Source of the DNA: CAJQPP01 sp963793465
GTDB lineage: Bacteria > Planctomycetota > Planctomycetia > Pirellulales > Pirellulaceae
Length of the DNA stretch: 64,000 nucleotides
Assembly (NCBI GenBank): GCA_963793465.1
Contig: CAWCAJ010000004.1
Span: 62,001-126,000 of the forward strand
Reading direction: 5' to 3'
Below are positions 1-10,675 of the stretch, one piece after another. The stretch's first letter is position 1; the number at the start of each line of letters is the position of its first letter. Below the pieces are notes generated by a model that saw nothing but the letters and a program-made list of their open reading frames with translations, did no database searches and was not told the origin of the DNA. The position numbers and the translations under genes are program-made.

Positions 1-3000
1 GACGCCAGATCGTGCGCTTTCGACTTGCAGTGCTTTCTTGATCACAAACCGATCCAGGCTCGCCGGCCGACCACGATTCAACGTCTGGCCAAGTGGTCGC
101 GCCGCAATCCTGCGACCATGTGGACGCTGGTGCTGGTCTCATTGATTCTGGCAACGGGTTTTGGAGTCGGTACACTGGCAATTTCGGCGTCTCGCGACAA
201 CGCGGAACTGCAGCGAGAATTGACGGAAGAACAACGAATCGAAGCCGAACATCAGCGTCGGATCGCGATCGATCAACGAGATGCAGCGCAGCAAAACCTG
301 TACAACGTCGAGATGGTACTCGGGCAGTCGCAGGTGGAAAAAGCGAATCCGGGGGGACTGGTTGCCGGCCTATTCAAGTATTTGCCGCTGGTGGGTGAAC
401 CAGATCTTCGTGAATGGGAATGGTATTACCTATTGTCCCGATGCCGCTCCGAAGTCAGGACGATCACCTATCCGGAGTTCTCTCCCTATGCCGCCTGGAG
501 TCCTGACGGAAAATACATCGGCACTCCGGGCGCAATTTGGGAGGCAGAATCCGGCTTATGCGTGCGGCGATTCAACATGTCTCATTGTCTAAAATACCGA
601 GTTTGCTGGAATCCCGACGGCAGCAAATTTGCATGGGGAAAATCGGCCGATGACTGCGCGTTTTACGTCTGGGATCGATTATCTGACAACATCAGTCGCT
701 TTGCCGGTCATGACGGTAGCGTTTGGTGCCTGACATGGAGCCCTGACGGAACCCAGATCGCGTCCGGTTCGACCGACAGAACCATCAAGATATGGGACGT
801 TGCCAGCGAATCGGTTTTGTGGGAATGGCCGGGACTGGCGAACAATGTGAGGAGTCTTGCCTGGAGTCCAGATGGAGCTTTATTGGCTGCTGGCATCGCA
901 CACAACGGCATTCGCGTTTGGGAGTTGGAGGGTCGTACCAGGGTTTACGAGCGTGAAAACGAGGCTACGGACAATCTGGTTGCCTGGCACCCAAGCTCAC
1001 AATATCTCGCCGTCAGCGAAGACGATCAGTGGTTTCGGTTGGCTCGCAACCAATGGACTATCGAAATTGAGAAACAGGTTTCTCGTTGCCAGGCCCTCGA
1101 ATTCAGCCCCAATGGATCGCAGGTGGCCGTTGGTCATGGAGAGGCCATCGAAATCTGGGATTCCGGCGGAGCCAACCTGGTCACGCGACTTAAGGGCCAT
1201 GAGCATCCGGTTAATTCCTTGTCCTGGCATGTCGACGGTCGACGATTGGTCTCCTGCGATCGATCGGGGGCGATCAAAATCTGGGACCTAGATCGAGTGG
1301 AATCGGCTTCTTTCGATACCCAAACGGAAGTGAACTCCATCGCCTGGTCAAAGGAAGCAGCCTACCTGGAAGTTGAAACTCACGATGGCACGGTGACTTG
1401 CTGGGATCCGCTAACGACCAATCAAAAACGCCGCGCTGACGGCGTCGTGGAATCTCCGGTGGCTATCAGCAATCAGGGTAAACTGGCGGCGATTCATGAC
1501 AAAGGCAAAAATAGCTTGCGGATTCAGGATACGTTTACCGGTGAGAATCGTTCGGTCATCAAATTCGACGCTGACCGCCAGTTTCAATCGGTCGAGTTCT
1601 CTTCGGATGCATCCATGATTGTCCTGCAAACCTATACGACACACGCGTTGGTGGTGGAAGTTTGGAATGTGGAACGAGAGCAACGACTATGGACTTGGGA
1701 AAGCAAGGGGATGCCGGGCTTTCCTATGCAACCTTTGAAGCTTCTCAAATGGAATGCTGACGATTCATATTTGGCTGCCGTTGGCAGAGGAGATGTTGGC
1801 GACAACGGCCGATCCTATTGGTCCGATCACATTTACGTGTTTGACGTCCGCGAAGGAAAGCGAAAGCAAAAGTACCTGCTCGGGCATTTCAAGGAGCAGG
1901 TTCAAGCCGTTGCCTGGCAAGGAAACGGAAGTTTGTTGGCCATTGGAACGGCTGACGGACGTCTGGAAGTTCTTGATACGGGTAACGGGCAACAGCTGTT
2001 TTCCGAAAAAATCGATGGCCAGGGTATTTCTTCGATCGCCTGGCACCCCACCGGTAACCGGTTGGCTGCGGGTACAGCGGGTGGCGGCTTGAAGATAGTC
2101 AATCGCCAAGAAGGCAGAGTGCTGTTGCAGTTTATGCCATTCCAAACGGAGGTCGCTGCGATTGCCTGGAGCGAGGATGGCGAAAATCTGGCAGCGGCGA
2201 CATCTCAAGGAGCGATGGCAACCTGGAATTCCGCTATAGCCCATCAAATCACCAACGGTGGTCGACGGGGCGAGCTGGCATGGGCGTACTACGATCGGTC
2301 ACGGCGAGCAGGAGCCGCCACGTTTGGCGATGCACTGCGAGAGTTTGTGCGATTCGCGCCCGATGATTTGGGATTTTGGGAATATCGGGGGCATGCGTAT
2401 GCCCAACTGGGTCAATTCGACAAGGCAATTGACGAGTTTTGTAAAGCCGTGGGGCCCGAACTGCGTTACTCCGTGCAGGCATCCCATGCACGAGCTCTGG
2501 CTTACCTGGCGAGTAATCGCCTGGACGAGTTTCGGACGGCCAGCGCGGAACTGGTCAAGACCATTGAGAAGAACCCCGTTGCGTCGGAGCAAGCATTGGC
2601 GGTTTGGCTGGCATCTCTGACATCCAACCCGCTTGTCGATACGGCCTCGTTGGTGGAAATTGCCCGGGCACGCGCCCAAAGCAGTGACCATACCGCGCAA
2701 TTGATCCTGGGCCTGTCGCTTTATCGCGACGGACAGATCGCATCGGCGAATCAAATTCTGATGGAATTGGCCGACAAGCTGGACTCCGATGGCGATTGGC
2801 GGACGGACTATCAGGTGGCTTGTGCAAAGTACTTCGTCAGCATGTGCCGGTATTCGCTAGGAAGTGAATTTCAGGCCCAACGGTTTTTGAGGGAGGCAAA
2901 CAAAAGTGCCAAATCATTTCGCGACCGGGCTGAACCTGGAGAATGGCAGCGGGTGGTGATCCTGGGAGCGCTGCATCAAGAAGCCACCTCGAAATTGAAC

Positions 3001-3033
3001 CGGTTAAACAACGATCCCAGCCTCACGAATTAA
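1..3033 (+). CDS. WD40-repeat protein, C-terminal part of a probable Ser/Thr protein kinase (5' truncated)
   Basis: The frame is open from base 1, so the gene begins outside the window. The first residues (FLDHKPIQARRPT) match the end of the catalytic region of planctomycete Pkn-type kinases, and a transmembrane helix follows (TMWTLVLVSLILATGFGVG). Next come a charged coiled coil and the WEWYYLL segment that usually precedes the propeller. Many WD40 blades follow, for example GHDGSVWCLTWSPDG ending in IKIWD and GHEHPVNSLSWHVDG ending in IKIWDL. The last 250 residues look helical and TPR-like. The expected role is a membrane-anchored signalling kinase with a large C-terminal sensor or scaffold; the kinase domain itself is not visible here. 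TTG at 25 is an internal codon, not a start. Confidence 0.85.
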   Translation, partial: DARSCAFDLQCFLDHKPIQARRPTTIQRLAKWSRRNPATMWTLVLVSLILATGFGVGTLAISASRDNAELQRELTEEQRIEAEHQRRIAIDQRDAAQQNLYNVEMVLGQSQVEKANPGGLVAGLFKYLPLVGEPDLREWEWYYLLSRCRSEVRTITYPEFSPYAAWSPDGKYIGTPGAIWEAESGLCVRRFNMSHCLKYRVCWNPDGSKFAWGKSADDCAFYVWDRLSDNISRFAGHDGSVWCLTWSPDGTQIASGSTDRTIKIWDVASESVLWEWPGLANNVRSLAWSPDGALLAAGIAHNGIRVWELEGRTRVYERENEATDNLVAWHPSSQYLAVSEDDQWFRLARNQWTIEIEKQVSRCQALEFSPNGSQVAVGHGEAIEIWDSGGANLVTRLKGHEHPVNSLSWHVDGRRLVSCDRSGAIKIWDLDRVESASFDTQTEVNSIAWSKEAAYLEVETHDGTVTCWDPLTTNQKRRADGVVESPVAISNQGKLAAIHDKGKNSLRIQDTFTGENRSVIKFDADRQFQSVEFSSDASMIVLQTYTTHALVVEVWNVEREQRLWTWESKGMPGFPMQPLKLLKWNADDSYLAAVGRGDVGDNGRSYWSDHIYVFDVREGKRKQKYLLGHFKEQVQAVAWQGNGSLLAIGTADGRLEVLDTGNGQQLFSEKIDGQGISSIAWHPTGNRLAAGTAGGGLKIVNRQEGRVLLQFMPFQTEVAAIAWSEDGENLAAATSQGAMATWNSAIAHQITNGGRRGELAWAYYDRSRRAGAATFGDALREFVRFAPDDLGFWEYRGHAYAQLGQFDKAIDEFCKAVGPELRYSVQASHARALAYLASNRLDEFRTASAELVKTIEKNPVASEQALAVWLASLTSNPLVDTASLVEIARARAQSSDHTAQLILGLSLYRDGQIASANQILMELADKLDSDGDWRTDYQVACAKYFVSMCRYSLGSEFQAQRFLREANKSAKSFRDRAEPGEWQRVVILGALHQEATSKLNRLNNDPSLTN

Positions 3034-3432
3034 GGACGGCTTGGCCTGCAGTTCCACCTTCTATTTCCGCCAAATTCGTTCGGACGCCGGGGCCGTTGGT
3101 ATCGAGTCTGCCCGACCCGGGTCCCGGGTTGCCTGCCAGCGTGGTGAAACGCTGACCCTTGATTCCATCATCCGACGGCACTCGACCAGCCGCAGTGGAA
3201 TGACCTCGGTTCGCAACCCTGTTGTCAACGCTGCGTCGACCGTGCGGACCACACCAGCGACGGGGCCTGGAAAATTCCCGTCCGAGGTGCCTCCGATTCG
3301 TCAAATTCGCAAATTTCGAAAATCCCGTTTTTTTCCTGCGCAATTGTGCTCCCGGCTGCGTGGTTAGTCTCACAGAGGGTCAAGCCTGGCTCTTCCAATC
3401 GAAATCAACCCTTCGCAACAGAAGGCAATCCC
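3034..3432. other. Intergenic, no gene seen
   Basis: About 400 bases between the kinase tail and the next gene. Short open frames here are arginine- and proline-rich and look like chance frames of GC-rich DNA. No clear terminator or repeat was recognised. Confidence 0.5.
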
Positions 3433-6400
3433 ATGCGAACAAACTCCAAGTCACATTTCCGATCGCGAATCCAACGCCAACGCAGATTTGCTGCCAGTCG
3501 GTTCGACTTTGAAAGACTGGAGGACCGAAAATTGCTCGCCAGCTTGGCTTTCGAATCGGTTGGCCAGGCCGGAGGCGACGTTGGCTCGGTTCAAGTTTAC
3601 TCGGTTGCCGTCGATTCGGTGGATAACTCGTATGTGGGCGGACTGTTTTACAGCAATCCTGTCGATTTTGACCTTGATAATTCCCACGTGGGGGACGTTG
3701 ACATCCTCACTCCGCGTGGAGACAACGATGCCTTTCTCGCGAAGTATGACGCCAACAACAACTTCGTGTGGGCTCGTCGCATGGGCGGTGACGCCATCAA
3801 GGCAAACGCCAATTCTCCATTTGAGCGATTAAAGGAAGTCGTCATCGACTCGCAGGACAACGTCCTGGTCGTCGGTGAATTCACCGAGAGCGCCGACTTT
3901 GGTTCTTTTACGCTCAACAGCACCGGAAGTGCCGATGCATTTGTGGCAAAGCTCGACGGGGAAGGCGTTTTCCTGTGGGCAAAACAATGGGGTACGGCAA
4001 CTCGTGATTTTGGCAGCACGCTGGCGTTGGACGCCAATAATCGTGCGACGGCGGTTGGCTTTACAACCAATCTTGAACCCAATGGCGCTTGGACTGCATC
4101 TGGCATTGAGATTTATCAGTTTGATACGAACGGCAATGAGGTTTGGAGTCAACAGATTCCTGCCTATGGTGCGTCAGCCGGCCATGTCGACACTGATACC
4201 CTCGGGAATGTGATTATTACCGGCGATTTTGCCGGGACCGTCGATATGGACGCCAGCAGCAATGTCAGCTACGTCACTGGCTCATCAACCGTGACAGGAG
4301 GCGCAGGTCGAAATTCATACATTCTAAAACTCTCCAGCGATGGCAACTTCCAATGGGCTTCGGCCTTGGTAGCAAAGACTTCCGAAGATTCAAATTCCTC
4401 TGCCTGGGCAGCCGAAGCGCTCTTCGATCCAACTGGTGACGTTGTGATTGCAGGTCAATACTACGGACAAGTAGATCTTGATCCCTCTGTCAACGATCAC
4501 CGATTGCCCGCCGCGTTACCGGGTAGTTACTTTGCCAAATTGGATTCCGGGACTGGCGCGTTAATCTCATTGCAGGCAATCGGAGAAGGTGTCACAATCC
4601 GGGATCTCGCCGCCAGTGGATCGAATTACTATGCGACGGGTTCTTACCAGGACACAGCAACTCCTGGTTCGGGTTGGACGCTGACCAGCAACGGTGCCAG
4701 TGATATCTTCGTCATGGAACTGTCGCAAACCGGTTACGTCAACAATGTGATTGGCCTCGGCGAGACCTCGAATGATTATGGCTACAGTATTGCCACAAAT
4801 GACAGTGGCGGGGTCCATGTTGCTGGTACTTTTCGAGGTGATGTCGATTTTGATCCGGACCCAAACATTTCCCATGTGCTCAGCAACGCTTCATTTGCCG
4901 ACATGTTTCTTTTGCGGCTGAATAAGGTCGCAGCTTCTGAACCGAGCGTTGTCTTTGAGGACAGTTTTGAGGTGAGTGAGTGGAATGGCAATTGGGTCGA
5001 GGACAGTCAGAATGACTGGTTCCGGTCGTCGCAACGAGCGACCCATGGCTCCCGGTCGGCGGAAGTTGACGGGAGCGCGTCAAACGCTACTCTGACGATG
5101 TACACACCAATCGACCTAAGCGCATTCACGTCCGTGCAACTGACATTTGACTGGTTGATCGAAAGCGGATTCGATTCCGGGGAGTACCTGGGAATTGATA
5201 TTTCAACCGATGGCGGCGCGAATTGGCAAAATGACGTCCGGCGGTTAAGCGGAAACGTCGACTCGGAAAACGTTTGGCACAGCGAGTCCGATCGATCTAT
5301 TGGCCTATTGCCTCGTCGAACGTGCTTGTTCGCTTCCGAAGTTCGGTCAGCCGTTCCAGCGAAGATGCCAATGTGGACAATGTCCGCATCACGGGCGTTC
5401 CAGCCGACCTGGGGCCCAATGAGATTCCTGTTGCCAATGCAGGTGGTTCTTACGTCATGAACGAGGGGGATTCAGTCACGCTTAACGCCACCGGTTCATT
5501 TGACTCCGATGGATCCATCGTCGGTTATGCCTGGGACCTCGATCAGGACGGGCAGTTCGACGACGCGAACGGCGCGATGGTCGCCTTTTTGACGACACAA
5601 AGCGGTCCCTACGTCGTCGGCCTTCAAGTCACCGACAATCGCGGAGCCACTGCGCAAGCCACGGCTTCGGTTACCGTTCACAACGTTGTCCCAACGGCAA
5701 ACGCCGGCGGCGACCAAGTCGGGTTTCTTGGGAACCCGATCAGTTTGTCGGCAGCGGGATCATTTGATGCCGGGAACGATATCACCAACTACGCCTGGGA
5801 TCTCAACGGCGATGGCCAGTACGATGATGCCTTTGGAGTCAATGTTTATTTCAGCGCTATTGAAACCGGCACGTTTCCGGTGGGTGTTCAGGTTACCGAT
5901 GCCGACGGCGCCAGTGCGACCGATATCGCTATGGTCACCGTTGAAGCAGCGCCTGGCGAGGTGTTGCTGCTGGACGACAGTTTTGAAATCGGCGGCCATA
6001 GCAACGATTGGAACGGAATCTGGGTCGAGGATTCTCAAAACGACTACTTCCGCTCCACCCAACGATCGACCGAGGGTGCCTGGGCCGCTGAAGTCGATGG
6101 CTACGCCGGAAACGCCACGCTGACGCTAGCCAACTCGATCAATGTTCAAGGGTACACCTCTGTTTTATTGACCTTCGATTGGTTGATCGAAAGTGGTTTC
6201 GATTCTGGCGAATATCTTTCTCTGGACATTTCTATCAACGGAGGTACAACCTGGCTGCCCGACGTACGGCGATTGAGCGGCAATGTCGATGCAGAAAACT
6301 CCTGGCATAACGAGTCCGTTGAGTTGACGGAGTTCTCGTCGTCCAACCTGCTGTTACGATTCCGGAGCCTGGTCAGCGACTCTCGTGAAGACGCCAATAT

Positions 6401-6725
6401 TGACAACGTCCGGATCGTTGCCAGTAGCGCTGCAAGTCGGGCCAACTGGCTACTTTTCGACGCCGCTGCCGAATCAACTTCAATGTCAACCATGAGTTCC
6501 AGGGAGGATTTTATTGGGCGCTCCAAACGAGCAATGACCATCGAAAGCCTCCATGGTGCGATGACTCTCGACGCCGACACCCGCGTTGAAGCAGATTTTA
6601 CCTTTCATCGGAATCGCCTGCCTGAGGCAGGTCACGCATGGTTAAACCCCGATGCCTTCTTCGAGGATCTGGGATTGGCGATCGAGTCAGGACGGCCTTT
6701 TCAATTCCAAGTTATCGTTTGGTAG
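3433..6725 (+). CDS. Secreted beta-propeller/PKD protein with planctomycete extracellular motif (one apparent frameshift)
   Basis: ATG at 3433 gives MRTNSKSHFRSRIQRQRRFA followed by FERLEDRKLLAS, the N-terminal motif of planctomycete extracellular proteins (Pfam Planc_extracel). Residues of about 40-500 hold SBBP-like propeller repeats (pattern AFLAKYDANNNFVWARRMGG). Then comes a 120-residue jelly-roll-like module (DSFE...WVEDSQNDWFRS...FDWLIESGFDSGEYL), two PKD domains (ANAGG...GSFDSDGSIVGYAWDLDQDG) and a second copy of the same module near 5975-6415. The frame breaks between 5281 and 5310: the first module ends in one frame and resumes as ASSNVLVRFRSSVS in another, and comparison with the second copy shows the protein is meant to be continuous. 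One missing base explains it. Probably a large cell-surface or secreted protein; no enzymatic motif seen. Confidence 0.75.
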
Positions 6726-7046
6726 GCAGCTCCACTTTTTGGTCCAATGAATACGGCCCTGCAGTCAAGGGCGTTCATCATTGCTTGCACGATAACCTTT
6801 TGAGATTGCCGGGTGTCCCGTGCAAATTCTTGGTATTTGATGTCACAGCGAGCGGACTGGTTTCTGTTCGCCCTAAGCTGCCCGGACCACCGCATTCCCA
6901 TGGAGGTACCCGTCTGCCGGCACGCTTGCGGGGTGAGCGTTTCATGGCCCATCGCTGTCAAAAAGTCGAGGTGGCACTTGATTTTGAGAATCGATAGACT
7001 GTGGCCGCCGATTGGTTATCGCTGTCGTCCGCCCTGGGGAGAAATC
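6726..7046. other. Intergenic, no gene seen
   Basis: About 320 bases between the secreted PKD protein and the methyltransferase. The methyltransferase frame stays open upstream to 6813, but the upstream residues do not resemble the family and lack a ribosome binding site, so this stretch is treated as non-coding. Confidence 0.45.
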
Positions 7047-7808
7047 GTGCTCAAGCAGTACATCTGGAAGAAAAAGAAGCTGTTGCGGGGCCTGTTTGCC
7101 ACGTTAAAAGGCAGCGGTTCACCTTACGAAGCCAATTCCTGGTGGGATTCGAGCTTCTATACCTCCGGGGTCAGCGATCGCCAAACGATCTCACCGAATA
7201 AAAGCCTGCTGTCCTCCCTTTACCATTACAGCTCGGTGGAAATGCTGATTCTGCGGCACCTCTTCAACGAGAATGTCAGGACCGACGGTGTGGCCGTGCT
7301 GGATATTGGCTCGGGGTCCGGTCACTGGATCGAGTTTTGGAAAAAGCTGGGTGCCGCTTCCCTCACGGGTCTCGATGTTTCCGAAACGTCCGTAGGCCAT
7401 CTGAGATCCAAATACTCAGGCAGCGATGGAATTTCAATTCACCATGGCAAAGCGGTCGATGTCCTTCCGAAACTCAGCCAATCTTTCCAGATAGTCAACG
7501 CGATTGGCGTCATGTTCCATATCGTCGATGATGACGAATGGTCACGAACGGTTTCCATGGTCTCAGATCATCTGGACCCGGGAGGACTGTTTGTTGTGGG
7601 CGGGGACTTTGGCTGGCTTAACAAGATCAATGTTCAGTTCGACGAGCATCGTCACGTCAACAAACGCATTCGCAGCAAACGCGGCTGGATCAAACAGCTA
7701 CGCGCATCCCACTTTGAAACATACCGCGTCTATCGAAACCAAGCCTATCTGCACATCGATGACACCTTGCCGGAAAACAACCTCTTGATCGCGCAGAAAT
7801 GCAGCTGA
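7047..7808 (+). CDS. Class I SAM-dependent methyltransferase
   Basis: Encodes about 253 residues. GTG at 7047 is chosen because GGGGAGA lies just upstream and homology-like sequence begins there (LKQYIWKKKKLLRGLF). Motif I of Rossmann-type methyltransferases is clear (VAVLDIGSGSGHWIEFW), followed by the acidic strand-2 end (LTGLDVSE) and a motif IV-like segment (FQIVNAIGVMFHIVDDDEW). The C-terminal LDPGGLFVVGGDFG resembles motif V/VI. The substrate cannot be told from sequence; the Met-His pattern around motif IV is of the small-molecule or glycan methyltransferase kind. It stands alone between the PKD protein and a convergent hypothetical gene. Confidence 0.75.
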   Translation: MLKQYIWKKKKLLRGLFATLKGSGSPYEANSWWDSSFYTSGVSDRQTISPNKSLLSSLYHYSSVEMLILRHLFNENVRTDGVAVLDIGSGSGHWIEFWKKLGAASLTGLDVSETSVGHLRSKYSGSDGISIHHGKAVDVLPKLSQSFQIVNAIGVMFHIVDDDEWSRTVSMVSDHLDPGGLFVVGGDFGWLNKINVQFDEHRHVNKRIRSKRGWIKQLRASHFETYRVYRNQAYLHIDDTLPENNLLIAQKCS

Positions 7809-7867
7809 ACATTCATGGCATCGGAGCACCCATTCTGTCTGATCGCACCCAGATTGATGACGCCTTT

Positions 7868-8377
7868 CTAATCGCCCGGGTACCAAGGCGCGAGTTCACT
7901 GATCCGCAAGGGCATCGCTGCGGGATGCGGACAATCATGGTCTCCGAAAGGCGTGCGGAGGGGCAAGCCTGTCTTCCAGAGATAGACATAGCAAACGACT
8001 CGAAACTCGCTGATGCCCTCCGGCAGAGAGCCGCGAGATTCACCAAGGACTTCTTGCCCGTCTGAGCTCAGGTAGCAAATGTCGAACATCGAGCCCAGGT
8101 AGTGGTCTTCGTATCTGGCGCCACCGGGCTGGCAAATTTCGGTATCGTCAAAGCCTGTCTGGCAACTGGAAATTTCTAATTCCACGGCAACGGTCCTCTC
8201 CAGGACTTCCCGGAAATCCCGGGTAGCCTGTTGCAGCTTGGCCCGGTCCAGCTTCTCGATGGGCAGGTATTGGCCAAATTGATCCGTGCCAACCGCGTTC
8301 ATCGCCAGCGTGCTGGCCCGCTGTTCGGCATGATCAAGACGGTAAACACCAATGACTTTAACTTGGGGTAAGGACAT
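7868..8377 (-). CDS. Hypothetical protein, 169 aa
   Basis: Not recognised. ATG at 8377 is preceded by a GAGG-type ribosome site. The product begins MSLPQVKVIGVYRLDHAEQR and has several cysteines in the middle (SSCQTGFDDTEICQPGG) and a WYPGD end. No signal peptide or membrane segment is evident, so it is probably cytoplasmic. Residue composition is balanced and unlike the antisense frames around it, which supports it being a real gene. It lies 81 bases downstream of the metallopeptidase-like gene on the same strand and could be co-transcribed with it. Confidence 0.55.
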   Translation of the reverse strand: MSLPQVKVIGVYRLDHAEQRASTLAMNAVGTDQFGQYLPIEKLDRAKLQQATRDFREVLERTVAVELEISSCQTGFDDTEICQPGGARYEDHYLGSMFDICYLSSDGQEVLGESRGSLPEGISEFRVVCYVYLWKTGLPLRTPFGDHDCPHPAAMPLRISELAPWYPGD

Positions 8378-8458
8378 GGGTTAACAGCCTCTGCCCAGAT
8401 TCCCGTTCCTGGGGCAACAAGGTCGGTAGATATCGTGCCGGGACATGTGGCAATTGGT

Positions 8459-9376
8459 TCAGTGGCGGCCGGGGCCAAGGTTGCGTGCGTGGTAGGCATC
8501 GGCCGGAATATGGTGCCCCGCGTAAACCTGCCCCAGAATCTCGAATAACCGGGGATCGTAAGCTCGCAGATCTTCGGGGGTTTGCACTCGCCGGTCCCCA
8601 TCTTGCCATTCGTAATTGGACCAAAACCACCATTGAGTTCCCTCGGCCCAATACTCGTCGGCCGTGGTCTCCGCGTAATGCCCCTGAAATCGACGATGTG
8701 CTTTGGCGTCCTGATAGGCCTCCAGAATCTCCTCGTAAAGTACGGGATCGGCCGTTCGTAGAGCTCTCATGATCCCGTGACTGAATTCGTGGACCAATAT
8801 ATTCTCTCCATAGTATCGCGTGCCAGGGTATCCCAACAGGTTTTCCTCGGCGCAGGTGGTGAACTTCCCGCCCAGGCCACGAGCGCGCTGATTCCAGTAA
8901 TCCCGGTCCGTCATGCTGGCAATCCCGCCCGGCTGATCGTAGCTGGCTCGCTCACCAGGGGTCAGACGCTTGTCGTTTTTGGCTGGCTTCTTCATGTTGC
9001 GATGTTCCGGCAAGTCGGTTTGCATTTCTTCCGGAGCCATGATCCCGATGCGGAATCCTTGCTCAATCATGGCGTTTCTGACATCGGCACGCTTCAAGAG
9101 CATGAAGTTCACGATATCGCGGGCGACCAGCAACGCGGTGTCCGAGACCTTTTCGGAAGAGATCACTGGAATTCCAAACGCATCCACGTGCTTCTGGTAA
9201 AACGGATCAAGACCCAGGGCCTGGGGAGGTGGCGTTATCAGTGCCTCGGCAAAACCCGGCACCAACGCTGCTTGCGATGGTTCCTGGCTCCGCGTTGTGG
9301 AAAGTGTGTGACTCCACAGAAACGTCGCGATGCAAGCGGTGACCCATCCCGCGATTCGAACAAACGATGAGTGCAT
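8459..9376 (-). CDS. Secreted zincin-like (HExxH) putative metallopeptidase
   Basis: Encodes 305 residues from ATG 9376. The N-terminus is signal-peptide-like (hydrophobic stretch IAGWVTACIATFLW). Residues 193-200 read ILVHEFSH, an HExxH zinc site, and about 40 residues later AETTADEYWAEGTQWWF supplies acidic residues suitable as a third, glutamate zinc ligand, so a gluzincin-type fold is the best guess. The DPFYQKHVDAFGIPVISSEKV segment is common in proteins of this type that sit outside the cytoplasm. Substrate unknown. Longer upstream in-frame codons exist, but only the start at 9376 places the hydrophobic stretch at the N-terminus. Confidence 0.7.
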   Translation of the reverse strand: MHSSFVRIAGWVTACIATFLWSHTLSTTRSQEPSQAALVPGFAEALITPPPQALGLDPFYQKHVDAFGIPVISSEKVSDTALLVARDIVNFMLLKRADVRNAMIEQGFRIGIMAPEEMQTDLPEHRNMKKPAKNDKRLTPGERASYDQPGGIASMTDRDYWNQRARGLGGKFTTCAEENLLGYPGTRYYGENILVHEFSHGIMRALRTADPVLYEEILEAYQDAKAHRRFQGHYAETTADEYWAEGTQWWFWSNYEWQDGDRRVQTPEDLRAYDPRLFEILGQVYAGHHIPADAYHARNLGPGRH

Positions 9377-9766
9377 GGCGACCCCGATGTTAGATTTCAA
9401 ATCAGTTTGAATCAGTATGGACGGGCTATTGGAACGAATCACCCGGCTGCAGTCGTCCACGTCTCACCGCAACAGGTTCAGATTCGTGACTCCCATTCTA
9501 TCAAAAAATGCCCCACAATCGGCTGTACTCCGGCAAGTGGAAGGAGCTAGAGCAACGCTGCACGGCAAAAACCAGTTTTCCGGTTGCTGCGGCCTCGACT
9601 CGATCTGCACCGAACAGGACCGCAACCCGTGTTGGACTCAAGAATCGAGGCCCGCATTTAACTTGAAAACATGCCGCCAATGCCGAACAATCCATGTCTC
9701 ACCCAGCCTGATCGGTCCCCTCTGCTGAGCCGGTCGGTAGCAGCTTCATCATGCACGAGAGTCAAT
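9377..9766. other. Divergent intergenic region
   Basis: About 390 bases between the divergently transcribed metallopeptidase-like gene and the nitroreductase. It must hold both promoters. No operator-like palindrome or small gene was identified. Confidence 0.45.
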
Positions 9767-10543
9767 ATGGCCAAACCGTTTGATATTTTTGAGAACGTTC
9801 CTGAAATTTCCTATGCCGAACAAGCGATGGCAACTGACGCCGAAGAGTTTTCCAAAGTCGTTCGCTCCAGGCGGAGCACTCGCGTATTCACCGACGAGGC
9901 CGTTCCGGAAGAGGTGATGCGTGCCTGTCTGGACCTGGCGTTGCTGGCCCCTAACTCATCGAATTTGCAGCCCTGGGAGTTTTACTGGGTGCGGAACGCG
10001 GAGAAGAAAAAGGAACTGGCCCGACTCTGCCTGGGGCAACCGGCGGCTACGACAGCTCAGGAGTTGGTGGTCTGTGTGGCGCGTCTGGACACCTGGGCCC
10101 GCCATGCCCGATTGATGTTAGAACTACTGGAGCAATCGGGCTCGGATATCCCCGAAGCCGTCTTGCAGTATTACCGAAAACTGGTTCCGTTGGCCTACAA
10201 TCAGGGGCCCTGGTATCTGCTGGGCCCCATCAAGAAACTGATCCTGAAATTGATGGCCATTGGCAAACCCATGCCACGTGGCCCCGCTGGTAAGGCGGAT
10301 ATGCGTGTCTGGGCGCACAAGTCGACGGCTCTGGCCTGCGAGAATTTAATGTTGGCTTTGCGGGCCTACGGATTCGACAGCTGTCCCATGGAGGGCATGG
10401 ATGAAACTCGCATTCGCAAGCTGCTGCAATTACCGCGAGCGGCCGAGGTATGCATGGTGATCTCGGCTGGCAAACGCGCGGCGAGCGGCATCTATGGTCC
10501 GCAACTGCGATTTGACCGATCGCTGTTTGTATTTGAAGTTTGA
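9767..10543 (+). CDS. Nitroreductase family protein
   Basis: Encodes 258 residues. ATG at 9767 gives MAKPFDIFENVPEIS. The nitroreductase FMN-binding signature is present: VRSRRSTRVFTDEAV near residue 28, followed by LLAPNSSNLQPWEFYWV. The segment TALACENLMLALRAYGFDSC and the C-terminal GKR correspond to the second conserved FMN/dimer region. Members are cytoplasmic FMN homodimers that reduce nitro-aromatics, quinones or flavins with NAD(P)H. An insertion near residues 120-175 (LGPIKKLILKLMAIGKPMPRG) is longer than in the compact family members and resembles a membrane-associating helix. The next gene follows 132 bases downstream on the same strand. Confidence 0.85.
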   Translation: MAKPFDIFENVPEISYAEQAMATDAEEFSKVVRSRRSTRVFTDEAVPEEVMRACLDLALLAPNSSNLQPWEFYWVRNAEKKKELARLCLGQPAATTAQELVVCVARLDTWARHARLMLELLEQSGSDIPEAVLQYYRKLVPLAYNQGPWYLLGPIKKLILKLMAIGKPMPRGPAGKADMRVWAHKSTALACENLMLALRAYGFDSCPMEGMDETRIRKLLQLPRAAEVCMVISAGKRAASGIYGPQLRFDRSLFVFEV

Positions 10544-10675
10544 GAGCACGGCTGCCCAGGTTCCGCTGGCCAGGGGATTTCCCCAGCTGTCGTGATTTTC
10601 CGGGAGGGACCGACGCGATGCGGTCCCGCATCCGGGCCGGCGGAACAGGAAGGCACGTTCGGAACACAGGATGCC

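Noticed and set aside
5280..5315. Programmed ribosomal frameshift in the PKD protein
   Set aside because: No slippery heptamer or downstream structure was seen, and several unrelated genes in the window show the same sort of shift, so a missing base is more likely.
8777..9370. 197-residue open frame on the plus strand
   Set aside because: It is antisense to the zincin-like gene, R/Q-rich, without a ribosome site or recognisable motif.
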